From Cercospora beticola (lineage: Eukaryota; Ascomycota; Dothideomycetes; Mycosphaerellales; Mycosphaerellaceae), in assembly GCF_033473495.1 (NCBI RefSeq), contig NC_088942.1, forward strand, positions 2,356,001-2,420,000: 64,000 bases of DNA, given 5' to 3'. The stretch's first letter is position 1. Each line of letters starts with the position of its first letter. Made by a program: the position numbers and the translations under genes. Positions 23,074-34,429 of the stretch are shown one piece after another. Under the pieces are notes generated by a model. It worked only from the letters and a program-made list of their open reading frames with translations. It did no database searches and was not told where the DNA came from.

Positions 23074-24092
23074 TCAATACCTACGTATAGTAATCCGACG
23101 AGCGAATCGTAGGCGCTTCCTCCGTTTCCCTATAGTGTTGGTCGCGCCAGAAACACTTGACCCCGGTGACGGTGGGCCGGAACTCTTCGGCGATGTAGAA
23201 GCATTCGTCAATGGCGGCATCTCGCTCTCCGACAATGCAACATTGGTTATAGCAGTCACTGTCAATGTCGCTTGTGTGATCAGCGAGGCTCGTCTCAACG
23301 GGAGGCCTTCTACAGCCAGCGATCGCTCCGCAAGCGCCGCCTTAATGCAAGATCGGTTGAAGAATTGTGACATTTCCCACATGCTATTCCTGTCGGTTGG
23401 TAGAGCATGTGTTCCTGCATGTCGAATGACGACTGGGTTTTCGCAGGCAGCAATCATATCGGCGGACATCTGCGCCGATACCATGTGGTCCCAATCGGCA
23501 ATAACGTGCATTGTAGGAGTGTTGATCTTTGGTGTGAAGAAGCCGTCGTAGAATTGGGGTGCATTCCGGAATCCCGAGCATGCGATCGCGAATTTGAAAG
23601 GAGTCTGCGGTGGTGGTATAAGCAGTGGAAGTCCTTGATTCGCCAGCGCCGTCACTCGCTCCGGTCTCACACTGCCTTCGCAGAGTGCGGTGAGCATCAT
23701 GGCGATGGATGCTCCTTGGCTGAACCCGACGACGCCATCAAATGGCCCATACTCCCGGATATACTTGGTCAAGTAGTCCAGGCTGCTGTACAATTGGTCA
23801 AGCCTGATCGTGAAATCTAGCCTGGTCCACCACGCACGCATCTCCAGAATGTCCGACTGTAGCGCCTCCGTTGTGAGCTCAATCGGCCCATCCGGAAACA
23901 TCCATTCTATACCATCTGCGTAATCACCGTGTAGGTCTGGGTCAAGATTCTGCTCCAGATACTGAGAAATGCGTTTCATCTTCATGCGATAGAAGTCGCC
24001 ACTTTGTCCGAAGCCTGTGCGAATACACATCAGCAACAAAATTGAAAGATTCATACTTGAAAGGGCATACCATGAAGGCACAGGATTCGCAT
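23074..24092 (-). CDS. FSH1-family serine hydrolase
   Basis: Exons 24092-24071 and 24014-23074 (56-bp intron, donor GTATGC, acceptor CACAG) give 320 residues. The first exon is only 22 nt; joining it restores MRILCLHGFGQSG, the family start. The alpha/beta-hydrolase triad is visible: Ser106 in GFSQG, Asp181/183 in ADWDHMV, His210 in HAGTHALP. Known: FSH1 proteins (PF03959) are small serine esterases; relatives include LovG-type thioesterases of polyketide clusters, but no PKS lies here. After the domain (about residue 225) comes a Ser/Pro-rich then strongly basic tail (KRRKRLRFARR) ending about 40 bp from RIP DNA, so the native end may have been altered. Confidence 0.85.
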
Positions 24093-25960
24093 CTTCTTGT
24101 CTAGACGCCATGTGGGCGGCTCCTTTTCGAGATTCACTTCCAGACTTGATTCAAAAGTGTCCGCCCCTGCAATTTGGGCCGCAAGATCAAACGTATCGGC
24201 GTCGTGACCGATAGCCTCGTAGTCTGTGAGCATGGCGGCGTAGCGCGATGGCTGTATGTGAGATCCGCAATCGTTTAGCAGCAAGATCGCAGTCTCGCAG
24301 AACGCTTATGCACGATCACGCAGCGATGGTCGACTGCAAATATACCCCCGCAGGCCAAGCAAACATCCTTCGTCTTACGCAAGAACAGAGTAATCCAGCC
24401 AGTGGGTTAAGGTCTGGACCGCATACTTTGGTGCCTGCGTCGAGGCCAGGGATCTGCCAGGCACATGTCTCACACATGCTCTTCCCTCGCGTGTGCTGGT
24501 CAGGAACATACGGCGGATCGAGGCCCGATCAGGTCCGCCAGTCATGACTATTCCAGACTCACACCACGAGATGCGGATCCCAGATGAGACACACCATCCT
24601 TCGTCGACCATCGTTTCCTGTTCGGGCAACTTGTGCGGACGTGTTTCTGAAGTCGTAAGCAATGTCTGCGATGGTAAGCGGCTGCTCCTGGATCCTTCCA
24701 GATCCTGACTGACACCATTCACCAATCTATACGCAAAATCACATACCAGCAGCATCTACATAGCTCCAAAAGCTGGGCTTCTGCTGGATTAGACGGGCAG
24801 TGAGTGATCTAGCAGCCCCATAGAGCAGGCGTTTGGGAAGAAAGCACCTTCGGCTCGCACGCTCGTACAGAGGGCTGGGCCATGTGGAAGTGTTTGAGGT
24901 TGACTGTGGTAGAAGTGAGACATTGGCGTCACGATTTTCTGGCAACCGCTTCGAGAACGTCATCCTCTGAATACAATACTCTGCGAATTGTACTGCACCA
25001 GCGGTCTGTTGGTCTGATGCGGATCGGACGCCACGAAGCTCGCCTGGTGATGTAGGATCCTTGGACACAGCTATTCTGGAGGCTCAGCCCGAATCGCAAC
25101 ATCGTTGTCCAGAATAGGCTGCAATAGGCGACATAAAGCGATCGCCATGTTCCCATATCGAGTGCGTGGATGGAGGCATAGGCTACCGGTGGGACTTTCG
25201 CGGGACTTCATGCTCGAGGTCCAGAGCGGAGCTGCGCTGGAGTCTTGTTCCGTCTCACTTGCCCGATAATGATTCCGTGCGCAACTTGTTGGCAGAGGCA
25301 CGAGAAGGTACGCCGTGCACCCGTGGTGTGCGAGCCGCTGGTGGAGGCATATGCCCACACGAGCAGTGGAGTGAGATGGAAAGGACTCTGCCATGTCCAG
25401 TGGCAGCTGTGATGACGTGATGCACGATTGCACCCTTTCTGATAAGAGACAGACCTCTCCGCCGAGTACAGCAGCACCCGCGAGAAAACACGTCTTTGTC
25501 AACAGCCTTGAGCTCCCGAGTGTGATGAAGCGCTTTCCTCATGGCCGGTCTTGCGTATGCAGAATACACCTTCCTACTGCCCTTGGGCAATCTGCACCAG
25601 CTACCCCGAGCTGTGCAGCAATCATTCACTGCAACGATATTTCAAGGGCCTGGAAGAGATCTCTATCGACGCCCGCATGTCTTGCACCCTTCTCGAGATG
25701 CCTCGCAACATAGACTGAAGTGCCGATGCTGATGAAGTGGACTTGAATCGCTACCGCCAAGCCCCGCCCCGGTCCACGGCGCGCGACTCCAATGCTCCCA
25801 CCTTCCTGCTCAGGCAAGACCTGCACACATCGTCTGCGCATCCGCAATGATGCCATCTACTTTGCACTTGGCGCGATGGCGCGGCAGTACGCCTGCAAAG
25901 GCCTACATAGCAGCTCCGAGGGCTCATCGGACCTCCAGGTAAGTGCTCACGTTCTCCGAC
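24093..25960. other. Divergent intergenic region FSH1 / S51
   Basis: 1.87 kb between two divergently transcribed genes. Many short frames overlap on both strands without a recognisable product. A good donor-like CAG/GTAAGT at about 25938-25944 lies just before the S51 start, so a 5' UTR intron or an upstream exon is possible. Confidence 0.4.
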
Positions 25961-26914
25961 ATGCTCTTCCGCGCGTTGTACACGCTTTTTGGCGCCGCGG
26001 CCACAGTCACTGCATCGCCCGTCGCGAGCGGCCATGCGAATCACACTATAGGGCCTGAGAATGGCCATCTCGTGATTGTCGGAGGCAATCTCCAGAGCGA
26101 CAACATCTGGCAGAAGATCATCGAACTTGCTGGCGGTCCGAATTCATCAATCGTGGTCATTCCCACTGCAGGAGGCGAACCGTCCTACAACGAGAGCTTT
26201 GCGAGCGCTGTCACACTCCGAGAACTGGGAGCGAACAATGTGGTGAGTAACCTCGCAGTTGGCCTCGCGGTGGAGCTAACACAGTAGCAGACTGTGCTTC
26301 ACACGTACGATCCCGCTGTTGCCGACACCGACGAGTTCGTGGCACCACTCCTCGAAGCAGATGGCATATACTTTGGAGGAGGAAGACAATGGCGCCTGGT
26401 AGACGCATACGCTGGCACAAAAGCTGAGAGGGCCTTCCAATCCGTCCTGGACCGAGGCGGAGTCATCTCAGGATCGAGCGCAGGAGCCAGCATCCAGGCA
26501 AGCTTTCTTGCTCGTGGAGACACAGCCAACAACCAAATTATGATTGGTGACCATACGGTGGGCTTTGGATACCTGAAGAACGCAGCCGTGGATCAGCACG
26601 TGCTCGTGCGAAACAGGCATTTCGACATGTTTGACATCTTGAAGGTGCACCCAGAGCTGCTAGGGATTTCCATTGATGAGGACACAGCGCTGGTCGTACA
26701 CAAGAACGAGGCGGAAGTTCTCGGCAGCACATATGCCTTGATCTACGATGGCAAGTTTTACTCTTCCGAGGGCACCGAATTGAAGACTCTCCCTCCTACG
26801 GAAGCTCGCTTTTACTTCTTGAAGTCAGGAGACAGGTATGACCTGGAGGCGCGAGAGGTGATTGTGGATGAGGATGATTCTACCGCATCTGACCAAGACC
26901 GTTCTGAGTTATAG
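25961..26914 (+). CDS. Secreted peptidase S51 (cyanophycinase/peptidase E-like)
   Basis: Exons 25961-26242 and 26291-26914 (48-bp intron) encode 301 residues. The ATG at 25961 starts a signal peptide (MLFRALYTLFGAAATVTAS). Two hallmarks follow: GGNLQSDNIW-like glycine-rich start of the domain with VVIPTAGGE, then YFGGGRQW and the nucleophile box SGSSAGAS (Ser at about residue 157). The order matches cyanophycinase-like S51 serine peptidases, which cleave beta-aspartyl or Asp-containing peptides. Fungi do not make cyanophycin, so the extracellular substrate is unknown. A short acidic tail ends the protein. Confidence 0.85.
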
Positions 26915-27623
26915 ACCGATCTCATAGCAACTTCTAGCATGGTCATCAGCTGATCCGAGCGTTCCACGGAGGCAGCTTCAATCACCAGCAATATCAATCT
27001 GCCTGAATGTCCATCAGCGTTGCCGGGGATGAAGCTCTTGCGTAGCTGATTGACATGCAAGTTGAAGTGGGGAACCTGGTTCAAACACCCTCGAGACCTG
27101 GGGTAGACACAGCTCGCCTACGGCCAGCGCCACCGGCCAGCGCCAACAATCAGTCACATCAGTCCCAACGACCAGTGTCATCAGTCCATCGCGTACTACA
27201 GGAGAGCGATATTCCCGCGCTCAGTCACTGTCAGGTGTTGCACAGTAAGTCAGATCAACCGCATCGCCTTTTCAAATCATGAACCAGAGCTGCACAATGC
27301 CAGCACGGAATAATTACAGGTTCAAGCCATATCGACTTCAAGATTGAGGCCTTGTCGAAGCTACCTGGAGAACAACACGCGGCAACTTGTTATGCTTGGT
27401 CAAATGACCGGGATGCGTGTGAACTTCAATGCTTTGGTAGCCTCAAGGTATACACCTGTGTGACACGCATTTCCCAAACCCGCATACCGGAAACATTTGC
27501 CAGGTTCTCCGCCATCTTACTCCGTATTCCCGTGCGACACATATATGCCCGGACTTGCGTTCAAATGTCTTCTTTTCTCCCTCTGGGACTTCTTGTTGAA
27601 CAAAGACAGCAAGCAAGGACAAT
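26915..27623. promoter_or_regulatory. Upstream region of the alcohol oxidase gene
   Basis: 0.7 kb. It contains two CreA-type SYGGRG words (GTGGGG 27067-27072, CTGGGG 27098-27103) and a 13-bp direct repeat cggccagcgccac at 27121-27133 and 27134-27146 (last base differs). Glucose repression of the gene downstream would fit, but these short words also occur by chance. Confidence 0.35.
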
Positions 27624-29875
27624 ATGGGCATCTATACCAAACTTCCCGAGGAGATCCGCCAGGTGGATGTGATTGTAGCCGGAGGCAAGTGTTTCGTCAG
27701 TCAAAGTTCACCACTGACGCCTACTAACCTCTTGGACATCCAGGAGGCACTGCAGGATGTGTCATTGCTTCCCGACTCGCGGAGGCTGATCCAGAGCTCT
27801 CCATTCTGGTTATTGAGCAGGGCATGAACAATCACAACATTCCTGAAGTAGTGTATCCGGCTCTGTTCCCGCAGAACTTGAAGGAGGACAGCAAGACGGC
27901 CCTTTTCTGGCAGGTACGGAATATCTCAACTCCTTGAAGAGTAAGCGGTTCAGCTGAAACGTCTTGAAGGGCAACTTCGCGCCCCAGCTAGGTAATCGCG
28001 CGCCTGTCGTTCCATCTGGGGGCACTCTCGGAGGCGGGTACGTAAATAGATCTATACTGTTCCGCACAGCTATCTCATTGACTCTTCTCGCCAGATCGAG
28101 TATCAATTGGATGGTATACACGCGCGCGCAGCGCAGTGACTTTGACTCATGGAATATGCCGGGCTGGTCCGCAAATGATCTCTTCCCGTATCTCAGAAAG
28201 TTCGAGACATATCATGGCCGCGGTGAGCGTGAGCATCACGGATATGATGGTCCGATCAACATCTCCAAAGGCACATTCACTGCAAAGAGGGCAGAGAATG
28301 ACTTTATCGAAGCCGCAGCCAAGCTTGGATATCGTGAGCTCAAGGACCTGCAGAATTTGGATGCCAACGACGGGGTCGAGCGCTGGTTGAGATATGTTGG
28401 ACCAGATGGACGTCGCCAGGACGCTGCGCACAGGTTCTTGCATCCAAAGCTCCAGAGTGGCGGGTACCCGAACCTGCACGTCCTGACAGAGACTCATGTT
28501 CGTGAGCTTCTCATTGCACACTGACAGGCGCTGACTGGGAGCCAGGTCGTCAGAGTACTCATTGAAGGTGGACGAGCGTGCGGTGTGGAGTACCAGCCCA
28601 ATCCAAAATTCAGCACCGATGATACGAAACGAAAAATTCGTGCCTCCAAGATGGTCTGCGTGTCTGCCGGCGCCAATGCTACGCCACTTATCCTCGAACG
28701 CTCAGGCGTCGGGAATCCCGATGTCTTGAGGAGAGCCGGAGTGCAACTGATCCAGCCTCTGCGAGGCGTCGGCGATCAGTATCAAGATCACCATCTATCA
28801 CTGTGGGCATACCGTACCGATCTGAGTCCGCGTGAGGCCATTAATGGGTAGGTGTAGCGTGATTGAACATCGCCCAAATTTCGCCACTGACCGTCTACAA
28901 GCTTCAACGATGGTCGCTTTGACGTTCATGAAGCGATCCGCAAGCATGATGAATTGCTCGGCTGGAACTCTATGGATGCCAGTGGCAAGTTCAGGCCGAC
29001 CGAAGCCGATTTGAAGGACCTCTCCCCAGCATTTCGAAGAGCTTGGGACCGGGACTTTCGCAACGCCCCAGACCGTCCACTAATGATCATTGCACTATAC
29101 AATAGTTTCTTTGGAGACTACGCAACCCTGCCTGACGATGCAGAATATGTCTCGATGGCATGCTGGACCGCCTACCCTTACTCAAGAGGATCAATTCATA
29201 TTACTGGGCCAGAGATTTCGGATCCCATTGATTTCGATGTCGGATATCTGAAGGATGCTGATGATGTAGATGTGCAGAAGCATATCTGGTCGTACAAACT
29301 ACAGCGTGAGATGACTCGAAGGATGAGGTAGGTGGTGCTATGCTGCGACCCCTGCACACCTCTGCTGACCTTGCCATCTATAGTCTCTACCGAGGTGAAG
29401 AAGCTGGCTCGCATCCCGCTTTTCCCAAGCACTCGAAAGCTGCGATCGTGGAATTCGCCGACGGCCCGGTACCAGCCAATGCGCCCAAGATTCAGTATAC
29501 TAAGGAGGATGACAAGATCATCGAGCAGTGAGTGATTGTTTTCCGCCTCTGCTACCATCTTTAACTAACTTGTCGCTCCAGGAAAGTCAGGGAGACAGTA
29601 GCCACCACATGGCACAGCCTTGGAACTTGCAAAATGGTAGGAGCTTATTTCGATTCATGGCGGAATACCAACTAACTCGCACCCAGGCACCGAGAGAGCA
29701 AGGTGGCGTGGTTGATAACACCCTGAGCGTCTACGGCATCAGAGGCTTGAAACTCGCCGACTTGTCGGTGCCACCGGAGAATGTTGGTGCCAACACGAAT
29801 AACACGGCTCTCATGATCGGCGAGAAGGCAGCCGACATCTTCATCAAAGAGCTTGGCTTGAAAGCTAGGCTCTAG
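27624..29875 (+). CDS. Peroxisomal alcohol oxidase, GMC flavoenzyme family
   Basis: Nine exons: 27624-27684, 27744-27913, 27970-28037, 28095-28497, 28546-28847, 28902-29327, 29384-29527, 29582-29636, 29687-29875; 605 residues. All joins keep frame. The FAD dinucleotide motif VDVIVAGGGTAGC is only restored by splicing intron 1 as a GC-AG intron (27685-27743). LGGGSSINWMVYTRA and the region around YPYSRGSIHITG match fungal alcohol (methanol) oxidases more than other GMC enzymes. The catalytic His is in TWHSLGTCKM (about 536) and the Asn in ENVGANT (about 579). The C-terminus ARL is a PTS1 variant. Known reaction: primary alcohol plus O2 to aldehyde plus H2O2. Intron 4 has an unusual donor GTTCGT. 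Substrate (methanol or other short alcohols) is inferred. Confidence 0.88.
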
Positions 29876-30379
29876 ATGGAGATTGGCAAAGGATTGCTAC
29901 GTTGAAGTCTATCATGTGCTGAGATTGGGCGCCAAGTCTTCCCTGACAGTCCCTTCTATCGACATTCTTCTTGCTTGCTTCGTGCCGGGGAGAATTGCTC
30001 TGCCTGAAGCAAGCTGAAACGCAACTTTCACCGGATTGGGCATCGTGTTGCAACTCTATGTAAGTAAGTGATGGAGCATAGAGTTGAACTCTCGTTGTTT
30101 CGTGGCTGTCGAATTCATCTCCGCAGTTCAAGCACAATCAGAATGAAATTTGGGTAGGTAGAGTTGAAAAGTCAGACAGGTTGCTTAGCTCGCAAACGGG
30201 ACGATTGATTTCGGGAATCAAACATATGATACGACACGACTCTCCTGTCCCATCGACATCCCATTCTCCCACAGCATTATCAGTCTTTGACACTTTTCGC
30301 AATACCTGGATTCCACAGCGACGCCCACACACCGAGGTCTCCTAGCGATAATCGTCGGACGAGCCGACTGACAAGAACA
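29876..30379. other. Intergenic stretch
   Basis: 0.5 kb between the alcohol oxidase stop and the next ATG. No gene or site recognised. Confidence 0.4.
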
Positions 30380-30664
30380 ATGCGCCTCACAATCCTCACC
30401 TGTGTTGCCCTCGGCGCCCTGGCAAACTGTTGTCCGAATATCGACATGCAGAGAAGGAATTCAGCCTACCCCATCGCCCCAGGAGCGAGACAAAACGAAA
30501 CTTCTAATACCGCAGCTGGCACTGCAACGAAATCGAGTCCGGACAACCAAGCAAGTGAGACCAATTCTTCTCAACAGCAAAGATATACTGGAGGTGCTTC
30601 CTCGCTCCAGGTTCCGATGATTGCGGCGGGCGCTATTGGAGTAGCTGTTCTGGCAGGACTCTAG
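30380..30664 (+). CDS. Small secreted, probably GPI-anchored protein
   Basis: 94 residues from the ATG at 30380. It begins with a signal peptide (MRLTILTCVALGALANC), continues with a Ser/Thr/Asn/Gln-rich middle, and ends in a hydrophobic stretch (VPMIAAGAIGVAVLAGL) preceded by GGASS, which looks like a GPI omega region. No family is recognised. Such proteins are typical of fungal cell walls. The frame is open further upstream, but the residues there do not fit a secreted protein. Confidence 0.55.
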   Translation: MRLTILTCVALGALANCCPNIDMQRRNSAYPIAPGARQNETSNTAAGTATKSSPDNQASETNSSQQQRYTGGASSLQVPMIAAGAIGVAVLAGL

Positions 30665-31611
30665 CATTTCAAGGTCACTGGCGAGAATGGGATCAAGAGA
30701 ACTTCAATTCGAAGTGGAAAGCGGACCAAGGTTGAGGAGGTGACTTGCGCAGAGATGCTTTTTCTGTAAATGCTCGGTGCTTGGAGTTGGTTTCGCAGAA
30801 CTGGGATACCCGGAAGGTTGCTCGGTGAATGTTGCAGCAGCAGAGGAAACCGACAGAGTAGCTAATGTAACTTCTTCTCAGCAGTACCAAGGTCTAGCTT
30901 TGCCATCTGTGTAGCCGATGGTAGTTGTACGAATCTGGACTTTGTTTGGATTGATTGCGTTGTAGCAGCTCCAGTCTCGTACTCAGTGTACCTACTATCA
31001 CCATATCGTGACCCCTCTCCAGTAGGCATTGATAAATTGATCGCATCTTTTGATTACTGCAGACAGACATCTGGTGAATGATCGTGCAGGAACACTGCAA
31101 TTCATTGTGTCACGAGGTCTCGAGGCACAGTACCCTGCAAACCTCGTTCTGCGACATCACAAAACTTTTGATGACTGAACACGAGTGGGATGTAGGTCGA
31201 ATTGGAGCCGGGTGCTCATGGGAAGTCTACAATGCCAAGTCTGCTCGTTTGGTGGACCAGAAGAAGTCGTCCCACGCGACACTGCACTTCCCTTCGCCGC
31301 AAGGACATGCGTCGGCTCTTTCTGCCGACGCGGCGTCAATGCAGAGGATGCGTTCATGCAGGCGCTCCACCCCTGAACTGAAGCAGATGACCTCGAAATG
31401 TGGTGAATGTGCAGTGACGATCAGCAGCCTTTTTGCCTTGTGCAGAGCGGGGCTGGCTGAGCCGGGAAGAACCATGGAAACACCTTCAATAAATCTCACT
31501 TTCCGGTCTTGAACGTTTCGCACCGCAATCGACGTCGCCTCCTTGACGTTTCGACTCTTTCTCGAGCCTCACCACAGTGCTCGGTCACTCACACGTTCGT
31601 TTGGTGTCGAC
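30665..31611. other. Intergenic stretch upstream of GH28
   Basis: 0.95 kb; presumably the promoter of the pectinase gene. No recognisable gene, repeat or clear site. Confidence 0.4.
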
Positions 31612-33174
31612 ATGCGCGGTCTTTTCGCCAGACTTCTGGCTTGGTCTCAGGCCCCATTGTCTCCCCAGGTCTATCCCTCGTCTGTTGTGGCCGACGACGT
31701 GAACTGACTGGCGAATAGTTCACTTCTTCAGAGGCTCTGGATAAGCCGCATACTACAGCTACCAGATCCATCGAGACCGAGATTGCTTTCGTCGCCGACA
31801 GCGACAACAAATGCAACTCCGACAGATACGACCCATATGTCTGCGAATGTCTTGGCCTGAATGGTTGCTGGTTTCCCTCTGAGGTACAAGAAGGACCGCC
31901 GTACTCGCACGATGAGCCGTGGCCACAGAGAAGTAAGACGTGCAATGTGCCAGCAGGTGGCGATCCCAAGGGCGACGATGCTCCCGCTATCCTCCAAGCT
32001 TTCAAGGACTGCAAAGAAGATGGCCATATCGTCTTTGACAACACCACTTACTACATCGGCTCCATCATGAACACGACAGGCTTGAAGGACGTCACTATCG
32101 AGCTCCGCGGAACCATGCTGTGGGACACCAACATCCCGTATTGGCTAGCGAACTCGATGCCCATCGGCTTCCAAAACCAGACATCTGCCTGGCATCTGGG
32201 CGGCGAGAATCTGCACTTCTTTGGAAATGGCTACGGTACTATCGATGGCAACGGTCAAGCCTGGTATGACTTCAACCAGGGAGTCTCCAATCGGCATGGT
32301 CGACCACATTCTCTTTTGATCACAAACACAAAGAATGCTGTAATCGAGGGCCTTCGCTTCATCAAACCTCAAATGTGGACTATGACCGTCGCTCGGTCGG
32401 AGAAAATGCTGCTACAAGACATCTTCATCAACGCCACCAGTGATACGAGAGACTTCCGCGCCAATGTCAACACAGACGGCGTAGACACAGTATACGCTAA
32501 CAACATCACTTTCCTACGATGGACAATCGACAACGGAGACGACAGCATCAGCATGAAGCAGAATAGCACAAACATTTACATTGAAGACTGCACCTTCTAC
32601 AATGGACAGTCTCTGGCGATGGGAAGCATTGGACAATATCCTGGCCAAATTGAAGTCATCGAAAACATTACTGCTCACAACATCAAATGCTTCAATACAG
32701 GCTACGGAGGCCGAGTGAAGACATGGACAGGCAAGAACAAAGGCTTTCCCCCGAATGGAGGCGGCGGAGGGCTCGGCTGGGCGAAGAACATCACGTTCAC
32801 CAACTTCGAGCTGAACGACGTTAATCTCGCCTGGGCGATCTCACAATGCACTTCCTACAATGGGCAGAGAGGAGACTGCAACACTTCTGACTTCAAGGCA
32901 AGCATCTCACCCACGCCTCCAACACTGATCACTGCTAACACTCGTGTAGGTTTCGGACATGCATTGGGGCAATGCGAGAGGCACACTCAAGGGCGACCGT
33001 GTCGCAACATTGCAGTGCTCGGCAGAAGCGCCATGCTCGAACATCAATCTCTTTGATAATGAACTGTGGGCGCTGGACCAGGACATCCCATCTTACTCCT
33101 ACCTCTGTGAGGCAGTGGAGAACACGATTGGATTCAACTGCACTGGTGCATGCAATGGACAGTGTCCTCGCTGA
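31612..33174 (+). CDS. Glycoside hydrolase family 28 (exo-polygalacturonase/rhamnogalacturonase type)
   Basis: Exons 31719-32897 and 32950-33174 are well supported; exon 1 (31612-31668) is tentative. The model gives 486 residues. The parallel beta-helix signatures are in order: NTDG (about 270-273), DNGDD (Asp pair about 293-294), GQSLAMGS (about 315-322) and RVK (about 351-353). These are the GH28 catalytic and substrate sites, except that the usual His of GHG is Gln here and RIK is RVK. The last intron begins with GC (AAG/GCAAGC) and its removal restores KVSDMHWGNARGT. Many N-glycosylation sites and paired Cys fit secretion, though the proposed N-terminus is a weak signal peptide, so the true start may differ. 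Role: cleavage of pectin backbones outside the cell. Confidence 0.85.
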
Positions 33175-33381
33175 TAGTTTCGTTTCGGAGCAGGAATTGC
33201 ATCAACAGGACTGCTGTGAAATTCTCAAAAGGTAATTCATTTCATCAGTATCTCGACACTATACCGGCTTGGGTAACTCCACGCGATCTGCAGGACAGTA
33301 CAGAACGTACGAAGGATGGCGGGTGATACCAAATTACAAGTGCTGTTTATCGTTCTATTGGTAAATCGGAGCAACGCCAAA

Positions 33382-34429
33382 TCAAGCAATCGTAGCCACA
33401 GCTACTGGCTTTGTTCCGTTCTTCTGCTCAGTGAAGGTCTCAGGCCAGAGGAATGCCCGATCCTCAACACTAGGTGTCATGGCTTTGAACGTAGGCACAG
33501 CATTCCTAGAGCTGATCTTCCTCCACATGTTTGCCCTTGGGTTGAATTTGACTGGCAGGCCTTCACCCTTGGTCTTGGCTTCGTCGAGCTTGGCGATCCT
33601 GGTCACTTCTCGTTGGATGTCTGCGAAGCTGTCGTAGGGGATGTGCTCGATCTTGTTGTCAATGCAATGCTTCTCAAGCGCGAGTCCTCTACGGGCGAAG
33701 AGAACGTCAGATTGACCTGCAGCGGCAAGGTCTGATATGCCATCGCCAATGAAGACAATCTGTTCAGGACAGTAAGTATACAACAGCCCGCAGGATACTC
33801 TAATCACTTACCAGTGGTACTGTGCCATCTTCACTCTCCAGCTTGGCCCTTGACTTGTACTCATCGATCGAAAGAGCCTTGTCGTGGCCAAGGGCCGTCT
33901 CGTGGCGCCACACAGGCTTCCAGCTGTGGCCTTCCGCATCGATCTCGGCGTCATTCGCGACGATATCGATTCCACTGCTTTGTTCCTCGCCAAGGAAGTG
34001 GTCGAGGACTCTGCGTAGCACGGGTTTCAGGCCAGCGGAGATGACATTGAAAGGAATGCGATTGTTCCTGCAGAACTCATGGAACTGCTTGAAGCCAGAG
34101 TCAACCACGAGGCCTTCTTCAAGAGCCTTGAAACCATCCTCGAAAGGAACATCGAGCGAACCCCACATCTCCTCCGAGACATCTCTAAAGCTGCGTTCGC
34201 CGCTCTTGATCTGCTCCTCCAGCTCCGCCCGTCGCTCGAAGCCGCATCCGAATGCATTGAAGAGGATGTGTCCAGTGTCCTGCATGAATATTGTGCCATC
34301 GAAGTCTGGCCTCGCTCATCAGTCATGGGTTCAATCGACACTTCACAAGTGTTGCTCACCAGAAAAGCAGATGATCTTTCTCGTTGTTCCCATGTTGGAG
34401 ACATCGATGTTCTGGTCGCCGTTACCCAT
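33382..34429 (-). CDS. HAD-superfamily phosphatase (phosphoserine-phosphatase-like)
   Basis: Exons 34429-34360, 34305-33812 and 33759-33382 encode 313 residues; introns are 54 and 52 bp. Splicing intron 1 creates the HAD motif I DFDGT (Asp24, Asp26). Motif II is the Ser in NVISAGL, motif III a Lys in GHDKAL, and motif IV GDGISD (about 193-198). This set fits the PSP-like cytosolic phosphatases (PF12710). The substrate cannot be read from sequence; relatives act on phosphoserine, polyol phosphates or methionine-salvage intermediates. No signal peptide. Confidence 0.85.

Noticed and set aside
23074..24092. LovG-like thioesterase of a polyketide cluster
   Set aside because: The FSH1 fold fits, but no PKS, NRPS, P450 or tailoring set is in the window.
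24284..25930. Several 60-145-codon frames on both strands between FSH1 and the S51 gene
   Set aside because: They overlap each other in most frames, have no domain, signal peptide or convincing splice partners.
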